Origin: Gammaproteobacteria bacterium
Lineage (GTDB): Bacteria > Pseudomonadota > Gammaproteobacteria > CAJXQU01
Assembly (NCBI GenBank): GCA_026984775.1
Contig: JALSRM010000043.1
Coordinates: forward strand, 1-64,000
Direction of reading: 5' to 3'
Length of the DNA stretch: 64,000 nucleotides
Below are positions 48,144 to 57,447 of the stretch, in pieces. The position numbers and the translations under genes were made by a program. The notes beneath the pieces were generated by a model. The model made no database searches and was not told where the DNA came from. It saw only the letters and a list, made by a program, of their open reading frames with translations. Positions within the stretch are counted from its first letter, which is position 1, and each line of letters begins with the position of its first letter.

Positions 48144-48326
48144 TCAGTGTGGCATTATTTCGTCATCATCGGCAATAATGATGACCTCTTCACCCGGGAT
48201 TGTGTAACCGCCATTCATCCAGGCACCAAAATCAATCAGTTTGCAACGTTCACTGCAGAACGGTAACCATTTTTGATCAGCCGTTTCATCAAGCAGTTTT
48301 TTACAAGATGGGCATTCTTTCTTCAT
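48144..48326 (-). CDS. yacG: DNA gyrase inhibitor YacG
   Basis: A 60-residue zinc-ribbon protein that binds GyrB and inhibits gyrase. The four cysteines are in CPSC (from ECPSCKK) and CSERC, followed by the family pattern KLIDFGAWMNGGYTIPG. The acidic C-terminus is typical. The ATG at 48326 overlaps the zapD stop (TAATG). Confidence 0.94.
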   Translation of the reverse strand: MKKECPSCKKLLDETADQKWLPFCSERCKLIDFGAWMNGGYTIPGEEVIIIADDDEIMPH

Positions 48327-49129
48327 TAATTGCAACATTGTAGTTCAAAATTGACATCTCGTTTTATTTGAGACGGCCTTTCCTGCGTATTGTTCTGTTC
48401 CATGAAGCGAATCGAAAAGCGATGCTTGCCGCCACTGATCTCCGGAAAAAAGGGTTCACCAATCGGTAACAATACACGAATCAATTGGACCTGTCGGTTT
48501 TGCAAGGAATATTGGAAGAAACCATCGCTAGCCTTTTCACAGGTTGTTTCCGCACCGGTACGTAAAATGGTAAGGATCAGATGGATGGCATTTTTGATGT
48601 ATTTTAGGTCTTCGACCCAGAGATTGAGTTGAAATTTCCGTTCACTGGTACTTTTGTTTAGCCAGAAATGATAGGCAGGCAAGTCAAAATTACAGGTACC
48701 GCCGGCGATACAGATACGCTGTCTAATCGATGTGATGAGTTCATCACCCCGCAATGCATTTCCGGGATGGTATGCAGAATTGTTGATTTGTCGCAGGGCA
48801 TCCTGGAGTTTGTTGAGCATTTCACCAAGCACTTGGCTATCAACTTCAGGGCTCTCCCGAAAGGTTTGCATGAGTGAGATGTATTTGTTCAGTTCCTTCG
48901 TGGTTTCGGTTTTGATGTCAATGCGGGAGATCAATTCACTAATCTCGATCAGGTTCGTGACACAGCGACGGCTATCATATTCAGTTGGTTTATCAATTGA
49001 AAAATCGACCAGATCGAACAGGAACTCCAATCGAAGAAAATTACGGATTCGTTCGTTTATCGGTAGTTCATAGATTGCCTTGTCCTGAATATCGGCAAAC
49101 AGGTCATTGTGTGTGTCGGAATCACTCAT
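48326..49129 (-). CDS. zapD: Cell division protein ZapD
   Basis: A 267-residue FtsZ-binding protein that cross-links FtsZ filaments and stabilises the Z ring. Family patterns include YELPINERIRNFLRLEFLF near the N-terminus, LRGDELITSIRQRICIAGGTC and the FQYSLQNRQVQLIRV region. It is encoded with coaE and yacG, as in E. coli and Pseudomonas. Confidence 0.95.
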   Translation of the reverse strand: MSDSDTHNDLFADIQDKAIYELPINERIRNFLRLEFLFDLVDFSIDKPTEYDSRRCVTNLIEISELISRIDIKTETTKELNKYISLMQTFRESPEVDSQVLGEMLNKLQDALRQINNSAYHPGNALRGDELITSIRQRICIAGGTCNFDLPAYHFWLNKSTSERKFQLNLWVEDLKYIKNAIHLILTILRTGAETTCEKASDGFFQYSLQNRQVQLIRVLLPIGEPFFPEISGGKHRFSIRFMEQNNTQERPSQIKRDVNFELQCCN

Positions 49130-49131
49130 GA

Positions 49132-49755
49132 TTAGTCCTGCCCGGCCATTGTCAGGTATTTTTCATGCAGTTTTTTCACTTGTGTTTTAAGATCCGTGAT
49201 AGAGCCCGTATTCGTGATTACGTCATCTGCTCGCTTGAGCCGTTCTTCCCTAATAAGCTGCTGATCCATGATCGCTTCTACATGTTTGTGAGAGACTTGA
49301 TCTCGTTGGCTCACCCGATGTTTTTGAATATCCTCCGGGAGGTCGATGACGAGTATTCGATCGACTTCATCTTCCAGCTTTTTCTCAAAGAGAAGGGGAA
49401 AGCAAAGGATACAATAGGGTGATTTTGAATGCTTCGCATGTTCACGCATGGTGCTTATGATACGAGGATGCGTGATTTTTTCCAGTTGCCTGAGTCTGTC
49501 CGTCTGATTGAAAACCAGTTGCCGCAGTTTTCTGCGATCGATTTCATGGTTTTTATCGAGGATATCCAGACCGAAGTGTTCAACAATATCCTTCCAAGCG
49601 GGTTGATCTGGCCGAACGACTTCTCGCGCTGCAATATCAGCGTCAATGATGTCAATACCCAGATCATGGAAAAAATTGCATACAGTTGTTTTTCCAGAAC
49701 CAATCCCGCCTGTGAGTCCAATTCTTAAAGGGCGGGTCGATTGATTCCGGTTCAC
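49132..49755 (-). CDS. coaE: Dephospho-CoA kinase
   Basis: A 207-residue P-loop kinase that phosphorylates dephospho-CoA in the last step of CoA synthesis. Walker A LTGGIGSGKTTVC is followed by DADIAAREVV, and the lid region has RVSQRDQVS. The start is a GTG at 49755 overlapping the pilD stop by one base (TAGTG). Confidence 0.95.
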   Translation of the reverse strand: MNRNQSTRPLRIGLTGGIGSGKTTVCNFFHDLGIDIIDADIAAREVVRPDQPAWKDIVEHFGLDILDKNHEIDRRKLRQLVFNQTDRLRQLEKITHPRIISTMREHAKHSKSPYCILCFPLLFEKKLEDEVDRILVIDLPEDIQKHRVSQRDQVSHKHVEAIMDQQLIREERLKRADDVITNTGSITDLKTQVKKLHEKYLTMAGQD

Positions 49756-50627
49756 TAATGCAGAGTCCTTAAATAAGCTTGTGTTATTTCAGAACCCCAG
49801 CATAAAGCAATCCACCCGGCGATCGCAAGATAGGGACCAAACGGGATAGGTTGTTCACGACCATGGGATTTGAACAGGATGAGAAAAATACCAATGAGGG
49901 CACCTGCCAGGGAAGATAAAATGATGGTCAATGGCAATACCTGCCAGCCCAGCCAGGCACCGATCAGGGCCAGCAGTTTGAAATCACCAAAGCCCATGCC
50001 CTCCTTGCCGGTTAGAAGCTTAAACAGCCAGTAAACACTCCATAGAGATAGATAGCCCGCCATGGCTCCGATGATACTGGATTCCAGATCAGTATAGATT
50101 CCGAAAAGGTTGAAACCGATACCCAGCCACAGGAATGGCAATGTAATTGAGTCTGGCAACAATTGTGTATCCAGATCGATACCACTCAAGGCAATCATGG
50201 CCCAGGTAAACAGTATTCCTCCGAAGGCTGCCCAGCCGAAACCGAATCGCCAGGCAACGATTGCAGTGAGCAGGCCGGTGAGAATCTCTATCAATGGATA
50301 TCGGATGGAGATCTTCTTCCCACACCCTCTGCACTTTCCGCCCTGTAGCATATAGCTGAGGATGGGAATATTCTCCAGGGCGGTAATGGTATGGCCACAA
50401 TGTGGACATCGTGATCGAGGTGATGAGAGGTTGATCGGTTCGGCCTCTTCTTTCTGGGCACATTCGAGTTCAAGTAACTCCTGGCATTGTGCTTTCCACT
50501 CCTGCTCCATCATGATCGGTAATCGATGGATCACTACATTGAGAAAACTACCCACGATTAAACCGATCATGCCGGCTGCCAGGATGAAAGCCGGTGGATT
50601 GGACTGAAAGAATGAAATGATCGACAT
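49755..50627 (-). CDS. pilD: Type IV prepilin peptidase/N-methyltransferase PilD
   Basis: A 290-residue polytopic aspartyl peptidase that cleaves and N-methylates type IV prepilins and type II secretion pseudopilins. The zinc-binding cysteines are in CPHCGH and CRGCGK on the first cytoplasmic loop. Catalytic aspartates are in SGIDLDTQLLPD and GMGFGDFKLLA. It follows pilC in a pilBCD operon. Confidence 0.96.
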   Translation of the reverse strand: MSIISFFQSNPPAFILAAGMIGLIVGSFLNVVIHRLPIMMEQEWKAQCQELLELECAQKEEAEPINLSSPRSRCPHCGHTITALENIPILSYMLQGGKCRGCGKKISIRYPLIEILTGLLTAIVAWRFGFGWAAFGGILFTWAMIALSGIDLDTQLLPDSITLPFLWLGIGFNLFGIYTDLESSIIGAMAGYLSLWSVYWLFKLLTGKEGMGFGDFKLLALIGAWLGWQVLPLTIILSSLAGALIGIFLILFKSHGREQPIPFGPYLAIAGWIALCWGSEITQAYLRTLH

Positions 50628-50678
50628 GAAGGAAGTATATTCAGATCCCCCGCCTCTGTCAGGACAGGGGAGTGAATT

Positions 50679-51899
50679 TTACACCACTTGACCCATTTTG
50701 AAGATCGGGAGATACATGGCAATGACCAGCCCTCCGATGAGGACACCTAGAACGGCCATGATAATGGGTTCCAGCAGGCTGGTCAGGGCTTCGACTGCAT
50801 CATCAACTTCTTGTTCATACCAGTCTGCGACCTTAGCCAGCATTTGATCGACCTGTCCGGATTCTTCACCGATCGCGACCATCTGGATGACCATGTTGGG
50901 AAACAGTTCAGAATCCTTCATCGCGGTTTGTAACTGGGTACCGGTTGCGACTTCATCACGCATCTTCATGGTCGCTTCATAGAACAGGATATTGCCACAA
51001 GCACCTGCGACGGACTCCATGGCCTCAACCAGAGGTGTACCTGCTGCAAACATGGTGGATAGCGTCCGTGAGAAGCGGGCGATGGCAGATTTCTCGAGAA
51101 TATCCCCAAGAACAGGGAGTTTCAATGAAATACGATCAAGAAAGTGGGCAAATTTGATGGATCGTTTTTTCGCCTGAAGGGTGCCATAAATAGCCAAGCC
51201 AATACCACCAAAAATGAAGTACCAGTTGGCTTGGAAAAATTCAGACATATTGATGACCATTGTGGTCAGCGCTGGCAGATCGGCTCCGAAGCTTTTAAAC
51301 AGTTCAGCAAATTGCGGGATTACGAAAATCATCAAAATGGCTGTGATGATAAAAGCGACCACAATGACCGCTGTTGGATAAAACAGTGCCGACTTAATCT
51401 TTGATTTCAGTGCTTCTGTCTTCTCCTGATAAGTGGCTATCTCATTGAGCATGTTCTCAAGGTTACCGGACTGTTCGCCCGAATTGATCAGGTTTACGTA
51501 TAGCTCATTGAAGTGAATCGGGTGTTTCGCGAGAGCCTCTGTTAGGGTCAGACCAGCTTCTACATCTCCTTTGATGGCAAACAACAGATCACGCATTTTC
51601 TGATTTTCATGACCACGTGCCGCAATATCGATCGACTGCACCAGTGGCACACCAGATGCCATCATTGTGGCCAGCTGGCGACTGAAGACCGCGATATCCT
51701 TGGTGGTTATCTTCTTGCCACTCTTTTCGAACAAGGGCTTGGCTTTTTTTCTGACCTTCAGCGGGTTGATGCCCTGACGGCGCAGCGTTGCATTGATCAG
51801 GGAGACACTGGTGCCATTCATTTCACCTTTGACACGCTTACCGTTCTTGTCCATCCCTTCCCATAGGAAGGTGTATTTCTTTACTGCATCTGTAGCCAT
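50679..51899 (-). CDS. pilC: Type IV pilus inner-membrane platform protein PilC
   Basis: A 406-residue GspF-family platform protein with two repeated GspF domains (about 70-195 and 275-400), each ending in hydrophobic helices. FSRQLATMMASGVPLVQS and the parallel FSRTLSTMFAAGTPLVEAM show the internal repeat. It connects the pilus motors PilB and PilT to the pilin fibre. Confidence 0.96.
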   Translation of the reverse strand: MATDAVKKYTFLWEGMDKNGKRVKGEMNGTSVSLINATLRRQGINPLKVRKKAKPLFEKSGKKITTKDIAVFSRQLATMMASGVPLVQSIDIAARGHENQKMRDLLFAIKGDVEAGLTLTEALAKHPIHFNELYVNLINSGEQSGNLENMLNEIATYQEKTEALKSKIKSALFYPTAVIVVAFIITAILMIFVIPQFAELFKSFGADLPALTTMVINMSEFFQANWYFIFGGIGLAIYGTLQAKKRSIKFAHFLDRISLKLPVLGDILEKSAIARFSRTLSTMFAAGTPLVEAMESVAGACGNILFYEATMKMRDEVATGTQLQTAMKDSELFPNMVIQMVAIGEESGQVDQMLAKVADWYEQEVDDAVEALTSLLEPIIMAVLGVLIGGLVIAMYLPIFKMGQVV

Positions 51900-51917
51900 A
51901 GTTTTGTCCCTTCAATA

Positions 51918-53630
51918 TTACTCCACCGTTACACGGTTGATTTCTTTCAAACTGGTAATGCCGTCCTGAACCTTTTTCAATCCCGACTGCCGAATATCAG
52001 GAATACCTTCTTTTTGTGCCTGGTCGGCCAGTACCACGGCATTCGCTTCGTCCATTATCAATCTCTTCATAGCGTCAGAAATTGGCATGACTTGATAAAT
52101 ACCGGTACGCCCCTTGTAACCTTCGCTGCACTGATCACAGCCAACAGCTTCATAAAGCGTAAATCCTTCATCGATGGCCTGTTCCGAGAAACCTTCTGCA
52201 ACCAAGCCATCTTTGGGCATTTCCACCGGCCGTTTGCAGTGAGGACACAGGCGCCGCGCCAATCGCTGAGCAACGATCACATTGATCGATGTAGCTACAG
52301 CGAATGGAGGAATTCCCATATCCTTGAGGCGTGTCAGGGTCTGCGGAGCATCATTGGTATGCAGTGTTGACATGACCATATGCCCTGTCTGTGCTGCCTT
52401 GACCGCGATACTGCCAGTTTCCAGATCGCGGATCTCACCAACGAGGATGATATCTGGATCCTGACGCAAGAAAGCTTTGAGGGCCTTGGGAAAGGTCATT
52501 CCTGTTTTCTCATCAACCTGAACCTGATTAACACCGGGGAGATTGATCTCGACGGGATCCTCTGCCGTTGAAATATTGACATCCTTGGTATTAAGGATAT
52601 TGATGCCTGTATAGAGTGATACTGTTTTACCGCTACCTGTCGGGCCTGTAACCAGGAACATGCCATAGGGTTTGTGCAAGTTTTCAAGAAAAATCTCTTT
52701 CTGAAAATCTTCATAACCCAAGACATCAATGCCTAGTTTTGCGCTGTCGGAATCAAGAATACGTAAAACAACCTTTTCACCATAGAGTGTTGGACAAGTA
52801 CTGATACGGAAATCGATCGCCTTGTTCTTCGAAATCTTGAGTTTGATACGACCGTCCTGGGGAACCCTTCGTTCCGAGACATCGAGGCGTGACATCACTT
52901 TGATTCGGGCAGCGATCTTTCCCGACAAGGTAACGGGTGGGCTGGCAATCTCGTGGAGAACCCCATCGATACGAAATCGAACCCGATAGGTTTTTTCATA
53001 AGGCTCAAAGTGTAGATCAGATGCGCCTTTCTTGATTGCATCCATGAGCATCTTGTTAACGAATCGCACCACCGGCGCATCGTCCACATCCGAGTCTTCT
53101 CCATGATCGGTCTCTTCAGCAACCTGCAGATTGTCCAGATCAGCCATATCGGCTTCGCTCATATCACCAAAGACCGAGCCAGTATCATCGAGTATCTGAT
53201 CGATGAGTTTGCTGAGCTTTTTCTCTTCCACAACCACCATTTCGGTATTGGCACCGACATGGAACTTGATCTCATCCAGAGCTTGGATATTGGTTGGATC
53301 GGAACCGGCAATAAAGACGCGATTACCACGTTTGAAGATAGGTACTACATGGTGTTTCTCGATCAGATCATGAGCAACTAAGGAGGTGATTTCCTTATCA
53401 ATTTCAACTGCGGAGAGATCGAGCAGTGGTACACCGAACTCTTCTGAAGCGGCACGTGCGATGGCCTTGTCATCCGCAAGCCCGTTTTCTACCAGATAGG
53501 TGACAAAAGGCATACCCTCAGCCAATGCCTTTTGATGGGCTTCCTGGGCTTTCTCTTCATCAAGGATGTCTTCCAGAATAAGTTTTCTGGCAAGTCCGCC
53601 CAGATGAACTCTTTTTTTTGTTACTGCCAT
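51918..53630 (-). CDS. pilB: Type IV pilus extension ATPase PilB
   Basis: A 570-residue GspE-family hexameric ATPase powering pilus assembly. An N-terminal MshEN-like domain (about 1-150, binding c-di-GMP in some relatives) is followed by Walker A GPTGSGKTVSLY, Asp-box and Walker B ILVGEIRD, and a tetracysteine zinc motif with CPHC and CDQC. It is transcribed before pilC and pilD. No pilin gene (pilA) lies beside it. Confidence 0.96.
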   Translation of the reverse strand: MAVTKKRVHLGGLARKLILEDILDEEKAQEAHQKALAEGMPFVTYLVENGLADDKAIARAASEEFGVPLLDLSAVEIDKEITSLVAHDLIEKHHVVPIFKRGNRVFIAGSDPTNIQALDEIKFHVGANTEMVVVEEKKLSKLIDQILDDTGSVFGDMSEADMADLDNLQVAEETDHGEDSDVDDAPVVRFVNKMLMDAIKKGASDLHFEPYEKTYRVRFRIDGVLHEIASPPVTLSGKIAARIKVMSRLDVSERRVPQDGRIKLKISKNKAIDFRISTCPTLYGEKVVLRILDSDSAKLGIDVLGYEDFQKEIFLENLHKPYGMFLVTGPTGSGKTVSLYTGINILNTKDVNISTAEDPVEINLPGVNQVQVDEKTGMTFPKALKAFLRQDPDIILVGEIRDLETGSIAVKAAQTGHMVMSTLHTNDAPQTLTRLKDMGIPPFAVATSINVIVAQRLARRLCPHCKRPVEMPKDGLVAEGFSEQAIDEGFTLYEAVGCDQCSEGYKGRTGIYQVMPISDAMKRLIMDEANAVVLADQAQKEGIPDIRQSGLKKVQDGITSLKEINRVTVE

Positions 53631-53866
53631 GTAATTTGTGTTTTTGGTCCAGTTGTTAATGCCAAGTCAGGTAATCCGAAATCTTTCTGATTAAGGATCA
53701 AATAGTTAATGCAATATAAAACCTCTTCAGAGAATACTATTCTGCGCCAATGTCATGATGCCATTCTTGGTATTTATCGACAGAAGGACTCAATTCTTGA
53801 CCAAGAGGTGAGAAAAACCGAGCAATAATTGTTCCAGTTTTGGAACACCAGAAGCCGGGACTGCTT

Positions 53867-54712
53867 TCAGGTACTGATCCGGACGGAGAGTGAGAATTGT
53901 CTGATCCGGTCGGCGAAACCTTCCAGCCAGGTTGGCTCAAGGGGGGCGAGATCAGCCGCTTCGGGTTGCTGGGATGGGCGGGCAAGACCATAGAGCAGTA
54001 TGCCCTTGAGTGGTGTGTTTTGTGCCTGCAATTGTTGCAGAAACTTCAGATACGCAGTTTGTTCATCTGCAGAGGGTTCATTGCCCTGATAGCGAAACAC
54101 ACAAGTCTGCAACCAAGTGGGGCATAGCCGACATGTCCGGTCAAGGTTGGTACGTACACTTTCCATGGAACGATGGACGTTATTGATGATCTTCAGCCCT
54201 TTCTCAGTTGCACTGTCCACCTTAAACCATACTTCACCGTTCAGATCGGACATTCTCTGTAAACCTTTCTGCACATGAGGGCGTTGTATATAGCTGCCAT
54301 TGGTGATTAGTACCAGTTTAATTTCACCAATTAAATCAAAATCTTGCATAATCCTGCCGATCAAGGTGATGACCTGTTCAAATTCTGCTGAACTTGTGGG
54401 TTCACCATTACCCGACAATGCAATATCCTGGATTTTTTGCTGACTCTGGTCAATGTTCTGGCGCTGAAAGAAATCTCCTTGCAAAACATCTCGCAGAAAA
54501 AAGCGTAATTCTTCTTCCAGCAGGGTCAAATCAATTTCAGGGGCTGCACCACGTTCTAGATTTGGTACTTGACAATAGATGCAACGCCAGTTGCACCGGT
54601 TGTTCGGATTGAGGTTGATGCCAACGGACAATCCGCCGGAGCGGCGTGAAAGTACAGGATATACATAGGTCAGACCTGCACTGCTACGGTCATGATCGGT
54701 GACGGTCAGCAT
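53867..54712 (-). CDS. Radical SAM protein
   Basis: A 281-residue radical SAM enzyme. The cluster cysteines are C40, C44 and C47 in NRCNWRCIYCQVP. The SAM-binding GNGEPTSS motif follows at about 105-112, and a conserved GLARPSQQPEA lies near the C-terminus. Its substrate is unknown; the sequence belongs to a short single-domain group often annotated only as radical SAM. The ATG at 54712 is preferred to an upstream frame start. It diverges from lemA across 65 bases. Confidence 0.88.
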   Translation of the reverse strand: MLTVTDHDRSSAGLTYVYPVLSRRSGGLSVGINLNPNNRCNWRCIYCQVPNLERGAAPEIDLTLLEEELRFFLRDVLQGDFFQRQNIDQSQQKIQDIALSGNGEPTSSAEFEQVITLIGRIMQDFDLIGEIKLVLITNGSYIQRPHVQKGLQRMSDLNGEVWFKVDSATEKGLKIINNVHRSMESVRTNLDRTCRLCPTWLQTCVFRYQGNEPSADEQTAYLKFLQQLQAQNTPLKGILLYGLARPSQQPEAADLAPLEPTWLEGFADRIRQFSLSVRIST

Positions 54713-54777
54713 GGTCTGGTTGAAACCCCTGTTGATATTGTGGATGATGAGAACATACAAGAATGAGGAGGTTGTAT

Positions 54778-55374
54778 ATGATGCAATTGTACCAATTTCC
54801 GCACAGAGTATCAGTCTGGTTTTTTTGTCTGACAGTGGTTGCATTGACAGGTTGCGGATTGAATGACATACCTGATCGGGAAAAAGAGGTCAAAACTGCA
54901 TGGGATAATCTGGTGATGCAGTACAAGATGCGTTCTGACTTATTGCCCAATCTTGTCAATACAATCAGGAACGTTTTTCATGGAAATAATGATTTGATCG
55001 AGAAACTGGAAGCTGCAAGTCTGCAGTCAGGTACGATGGAAAACCCGGAGGAGCTTTTTTCCAATCCTGTCTCTTTCAAAACGTTCCAGCTCAAACAGGC
55101 TGAGATAAGTCGCATCCTTTCCAGTTTAATGGGTGGTTTCTCAGAGGATTCTGTTTTGATGGACGATCAGAACTTGCAAGCATTGAAAGCACAATTGACG
55201 TTGATTGAAAACCGGATTGCTGTCGCCCGGCGAGATTATGAGGCGGCAGTGGATAAATACAATGTTGAATTAGGTAGTGTCAGTGGGCGTCTGTGGAAGT
55301 CAATTCTATACAGAGATGCAAAACCCGTAGAGGGCCTGATGGAATCATCCACATTGATACCGGAGCCTTCATAA
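54778..55374 (+). CDS. LemA-family lipoprotein
   Basis: A 198-residue LemA-family protein. The signal peptide ends in a lipobox ALTGC with Cys26, so it is probably lipid-anchored; many LemA proteins instead have one plain membrane helix. The core WDNLVMQYKMRSDLLPNLVNTI and the VARRDYEAAVDKYNVEL pattern define the family. GAGGAGG lies before the ATG pair at 54778/54781. Function is not established. It precedes a DUF1841 gene by 1 base. Confidence 0.87.
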   Translation: MMQLYQFPHRVSVWFFCLTVVALTGCGLNDIPDREKEVKTAWDNLVMQYKMRSDLLPNLVNTIRNVFHGNNDLIEKLEAASLQSGTMENPEELFSNPVSFKTFQLKQAEISRILSSLMGGFSEDSVLMDDQNLQALKAQLTLIENRIAVARRDYEAAVDKYNVELGSVSGRLWKSILYRDAKPVEGLMESSTLIPEPS

Positions 55375-55375
55375 C

Positions 55376-55825
55376 ATGTCCACCCAACAACCGGATCAGG
55401 CGCAACGAGACGCTTCCAGACAATTTTTTATCAAGGTTTGGAACAAGTATCGTGCGGGTGCAGTCCTGCAACCACTGGAGAGCCTGATCGCCGGGGTCAT
55501 CATTCAGCATCCCGAATATCATGAATTACTGGGAGATGCAGCCAATGCATTGGCTGCGGAATTTGACCTGGATTCGGGCGAATCCAATCCTTTTTTGCAT
55601 ATGGGGCTTCATATTACGATACAGGAACAAGTCAGTGCCGATCGTCCTGCCGGGATTAGAGAACTATATACTATCGGGTTGGAAAAACTGGGCGATGCTC
55701 ATCTGCTAGAGCACCGGATTATGGAATGTTTGGGGGAAATCCTTTGGCAGGCGCAGCGTAACAACACCCTGCCAGATGAAACCTCTTACCTTGAATGCAT
55801 ACGCCGGATTATCGGTATTATGTAG
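55376..55825 (+). CDS. DUF1841 family protein
   Basis: A 149-residue soluble protein matching DUF1841: the start pattern SRQFFIKVWNKYRAG, the middle NPFLHMGLHITIQEQV and the C-terminal LEHRIMECLGEILWQAQRN. Function unknown. It follows lemA after one base, in an operon leading into the second MCE transporter. Confidence 0.85.
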   Translation: MSTQQPDQAQRDASRQFFIKVWNKYRAGAVLQPLESLIAGVIIQHPEYHELLGDAANALAAEFDLDSGESNPFLHMGLHITIQEQVSADRPAGIRELYTIGLEKLGDAHLLEHRIMECLGEILWQAQRNNTLPDETSYLECIRRIIGIM

Positions 55826-55836
55826 AAAGCTATCTA

Positions 55837-56631
55837 ATGAATCCCCTGATTGCGATCGAACACATCGGACGTACTGTCGTTAAAGGCATTGAAGAACTCG
55901 GGTTTGCTACTGTTCTTCTGGTGCAGGCGGTATTCTGGATATTCGTTGGCTCGTTCAAGAAACAACCTGTCAGAGTCTCAGCGGTTTTTCTGCAGATGAT
56001 GCAGATCGGCGTGGCAGCGGTACCGATTGTCGCCATCCTCTCCTTTGCAGTGGGTATCATGCTTGCCATTCAGGGCATTCACACACTCAGGGTTTTTGGA
56101 GCGGAACGGCAGGTTGTTTATGGTATTGCACTATCTGTGGTACGCGAATTCGGGCCGTTGATCACCGGGATCCTGGTTGCAGGGAGGACGGGATCAGCAT
56201 TGGCAGCACGAATTGGCACCATGCGCGTGTCCCAGGAAGTGGATGCTCTGAAAGTGATGGGAATCAATCCTGTCCGTTATTTGGTCTCCCCGGTTTTAGT
56301 TGCCATGCTCATCATGCTGCCTTCCTTGACATTTCTGGCCAATCTGGCCGGGCTGTTTGGGGGAGCTGTTTTCTCTGTCGCCGAGCTAGGGATGAGTTTT
56401 ACTGCTTACGCCGACCGCTGTTATTCCATTCTAACGACAGATGATCTGGCACAGGGTCTGATAAAAAGTCTGGTCTTTGCAGTGATTATTGCACTGGTTG
56501 GTGTCACCAACGGTTTTCGGGTAACGGGAGGAGCTGAAGGTGTCGGCCGCTCCACTACTCGATCGGTTGTTTTGTCAATCTCATTTATAGTGATTGCCGA
56601 CATGATCTTTACCTATTTTCTAAATCGGTGA
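55837..56631 (+). CDS. MlaE-like permease of second MCE transporter
   Basis: A 264-residue MlaE/YrbE-type permease. The family signature FGPLITGILVAGRTGSALAARIGTM is followed by VSQEVDALKVMGINPVRYL, parallel to the mlaE protein at 4002. The ATG at 55837 is chosen, 11 bases after the preceding stop. It belongs to a four-gene operon: permease, ATPase, MCE protein and auxiliary lipoprotein, distinct from the mla operon and closer to PqiABC/Ttg-like systems. Confidence 0.92.
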   Translation: MNPLIAIEHIGRTVVKGIEELGFATVLLVQAVFWIFVGSFKKQPVRVSAVFLQMMQIGVAAVPIVAILSFAVGIMLAIQGIHTLRVFGAERQVVYGIALSVVREFGPLITGILVAGRTGSALAARIGTMRVSQEVDALKVMGINPVRYLVSPVLVAMLIMLPSLTFLANLAGLFGGAVFSVAELGMSFTAYADRCYSILTTDDLAQGLIKSLVFAVIIALVGVTNGFRVTGGAEGVGRSTTRSVVLSISFIVIADMIFTYFLNR

Positions 56632-56633
56632 AC

Positions 56634-57443
56634 ATGCGGAAGGTAAAGCAAAACGATCGAAAGGCCATGATCAGAGTAAGTGATCTGGTGACTCATTATG
56701 GTGAAAGAAAGATCCTGGATGGCCTGGACCTGACGGTCTTTGAAGGTGAAATCCTTGTGATCATGGGCGGGAGCGGATCCGGCAAGAGTACCTTGCTGAA
56801 TCACCTTCTCGGGTTGCTAACACCCACCAGTGGTACCATAGAACTACTGGGAATGGATTTTACGCATGCCAGTGCCGGTAATAAGCAACTCTTGCGGCGG
56901 TATATGGGGATGGCTTTTCAGAATGGAGCCCTGTTCAGTTCCATGACTTTGGCCGAGAATATTCAGCTTCCAATGCGTGAACATACAAATTTACCCCAGA
57001 GCACCATGGATATTTTGACGCAAATGAAGTTGGAGGTGGTTAATCTTGGTGGATTTGAAAACCTGATGCCTTCGGAATTGTCCGGGGGCATGATCAAGCG
57101 CGCGGCACTGGCACGAGCGATAGCACTGGATCCCGAGCTGTTGTTTTTTGATGAACCTTCGGCTGGGCTCGATCCGATCGTCGCAGCTGAACTGGATCAG
57201 TTGATTTTACGGTTGCGTGACGGGTTGCAGATGACCATGGTCGTGGTGACGCATGAGCTGGACAGTGCTTTCACTATTGCTGATCGGATTGTGGTGCTGG
57301 ACAAGGGCAAAATTGTGTTTAACGGGAGTGTAGAAGCGATTAGGGAGTGTCCCCATGAAACTGTCGTTGCTCTGATCAACAGGCAACCACAGGAGCAGAA
57401 CCAGGCAGATAGTGATGCCTTCATCGAGCGGCTTCTGAACTGA
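56634..57443 (+). CDS. MlaF-like ATPase of second MCE transporter
   Basis: An ABC ATPase of 269 residues. Walker A GGSGSGKST, signature ELSGGMIKR and Walker B LLFFDEPSAGLDP are intact, as is the H-loop VVVTHEL. It is clearly a paralogue of mlaF. A GTG at 56628 overlapping the preceding stop is another possible start. Confidence 0.92.
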   Translation: MRKVKQNDRKAMIRVSDLVTHYGERKILDGLDLTVFEGEILVIMGGSGSGKSTLLNHLLGLLTPTSGTIELLGMDFTHASAGNKQLLRRYMGMAFQNGALFSSMTLAENIQLPMREHTNLPQSTMDILTQMKLEVVNLGGFENLMPSELSGGMIKRAALARAIALDPELLFFDEPSAGLDPIVAAELDQLILRLRDGLQMTMVVVTHELDSAFTIADRIVVLDKGKIVFNGSVEAIRECPHETVVALINRQPQEQNQADSDAFIERLLN

Positions 57444-57447
57444 AATT

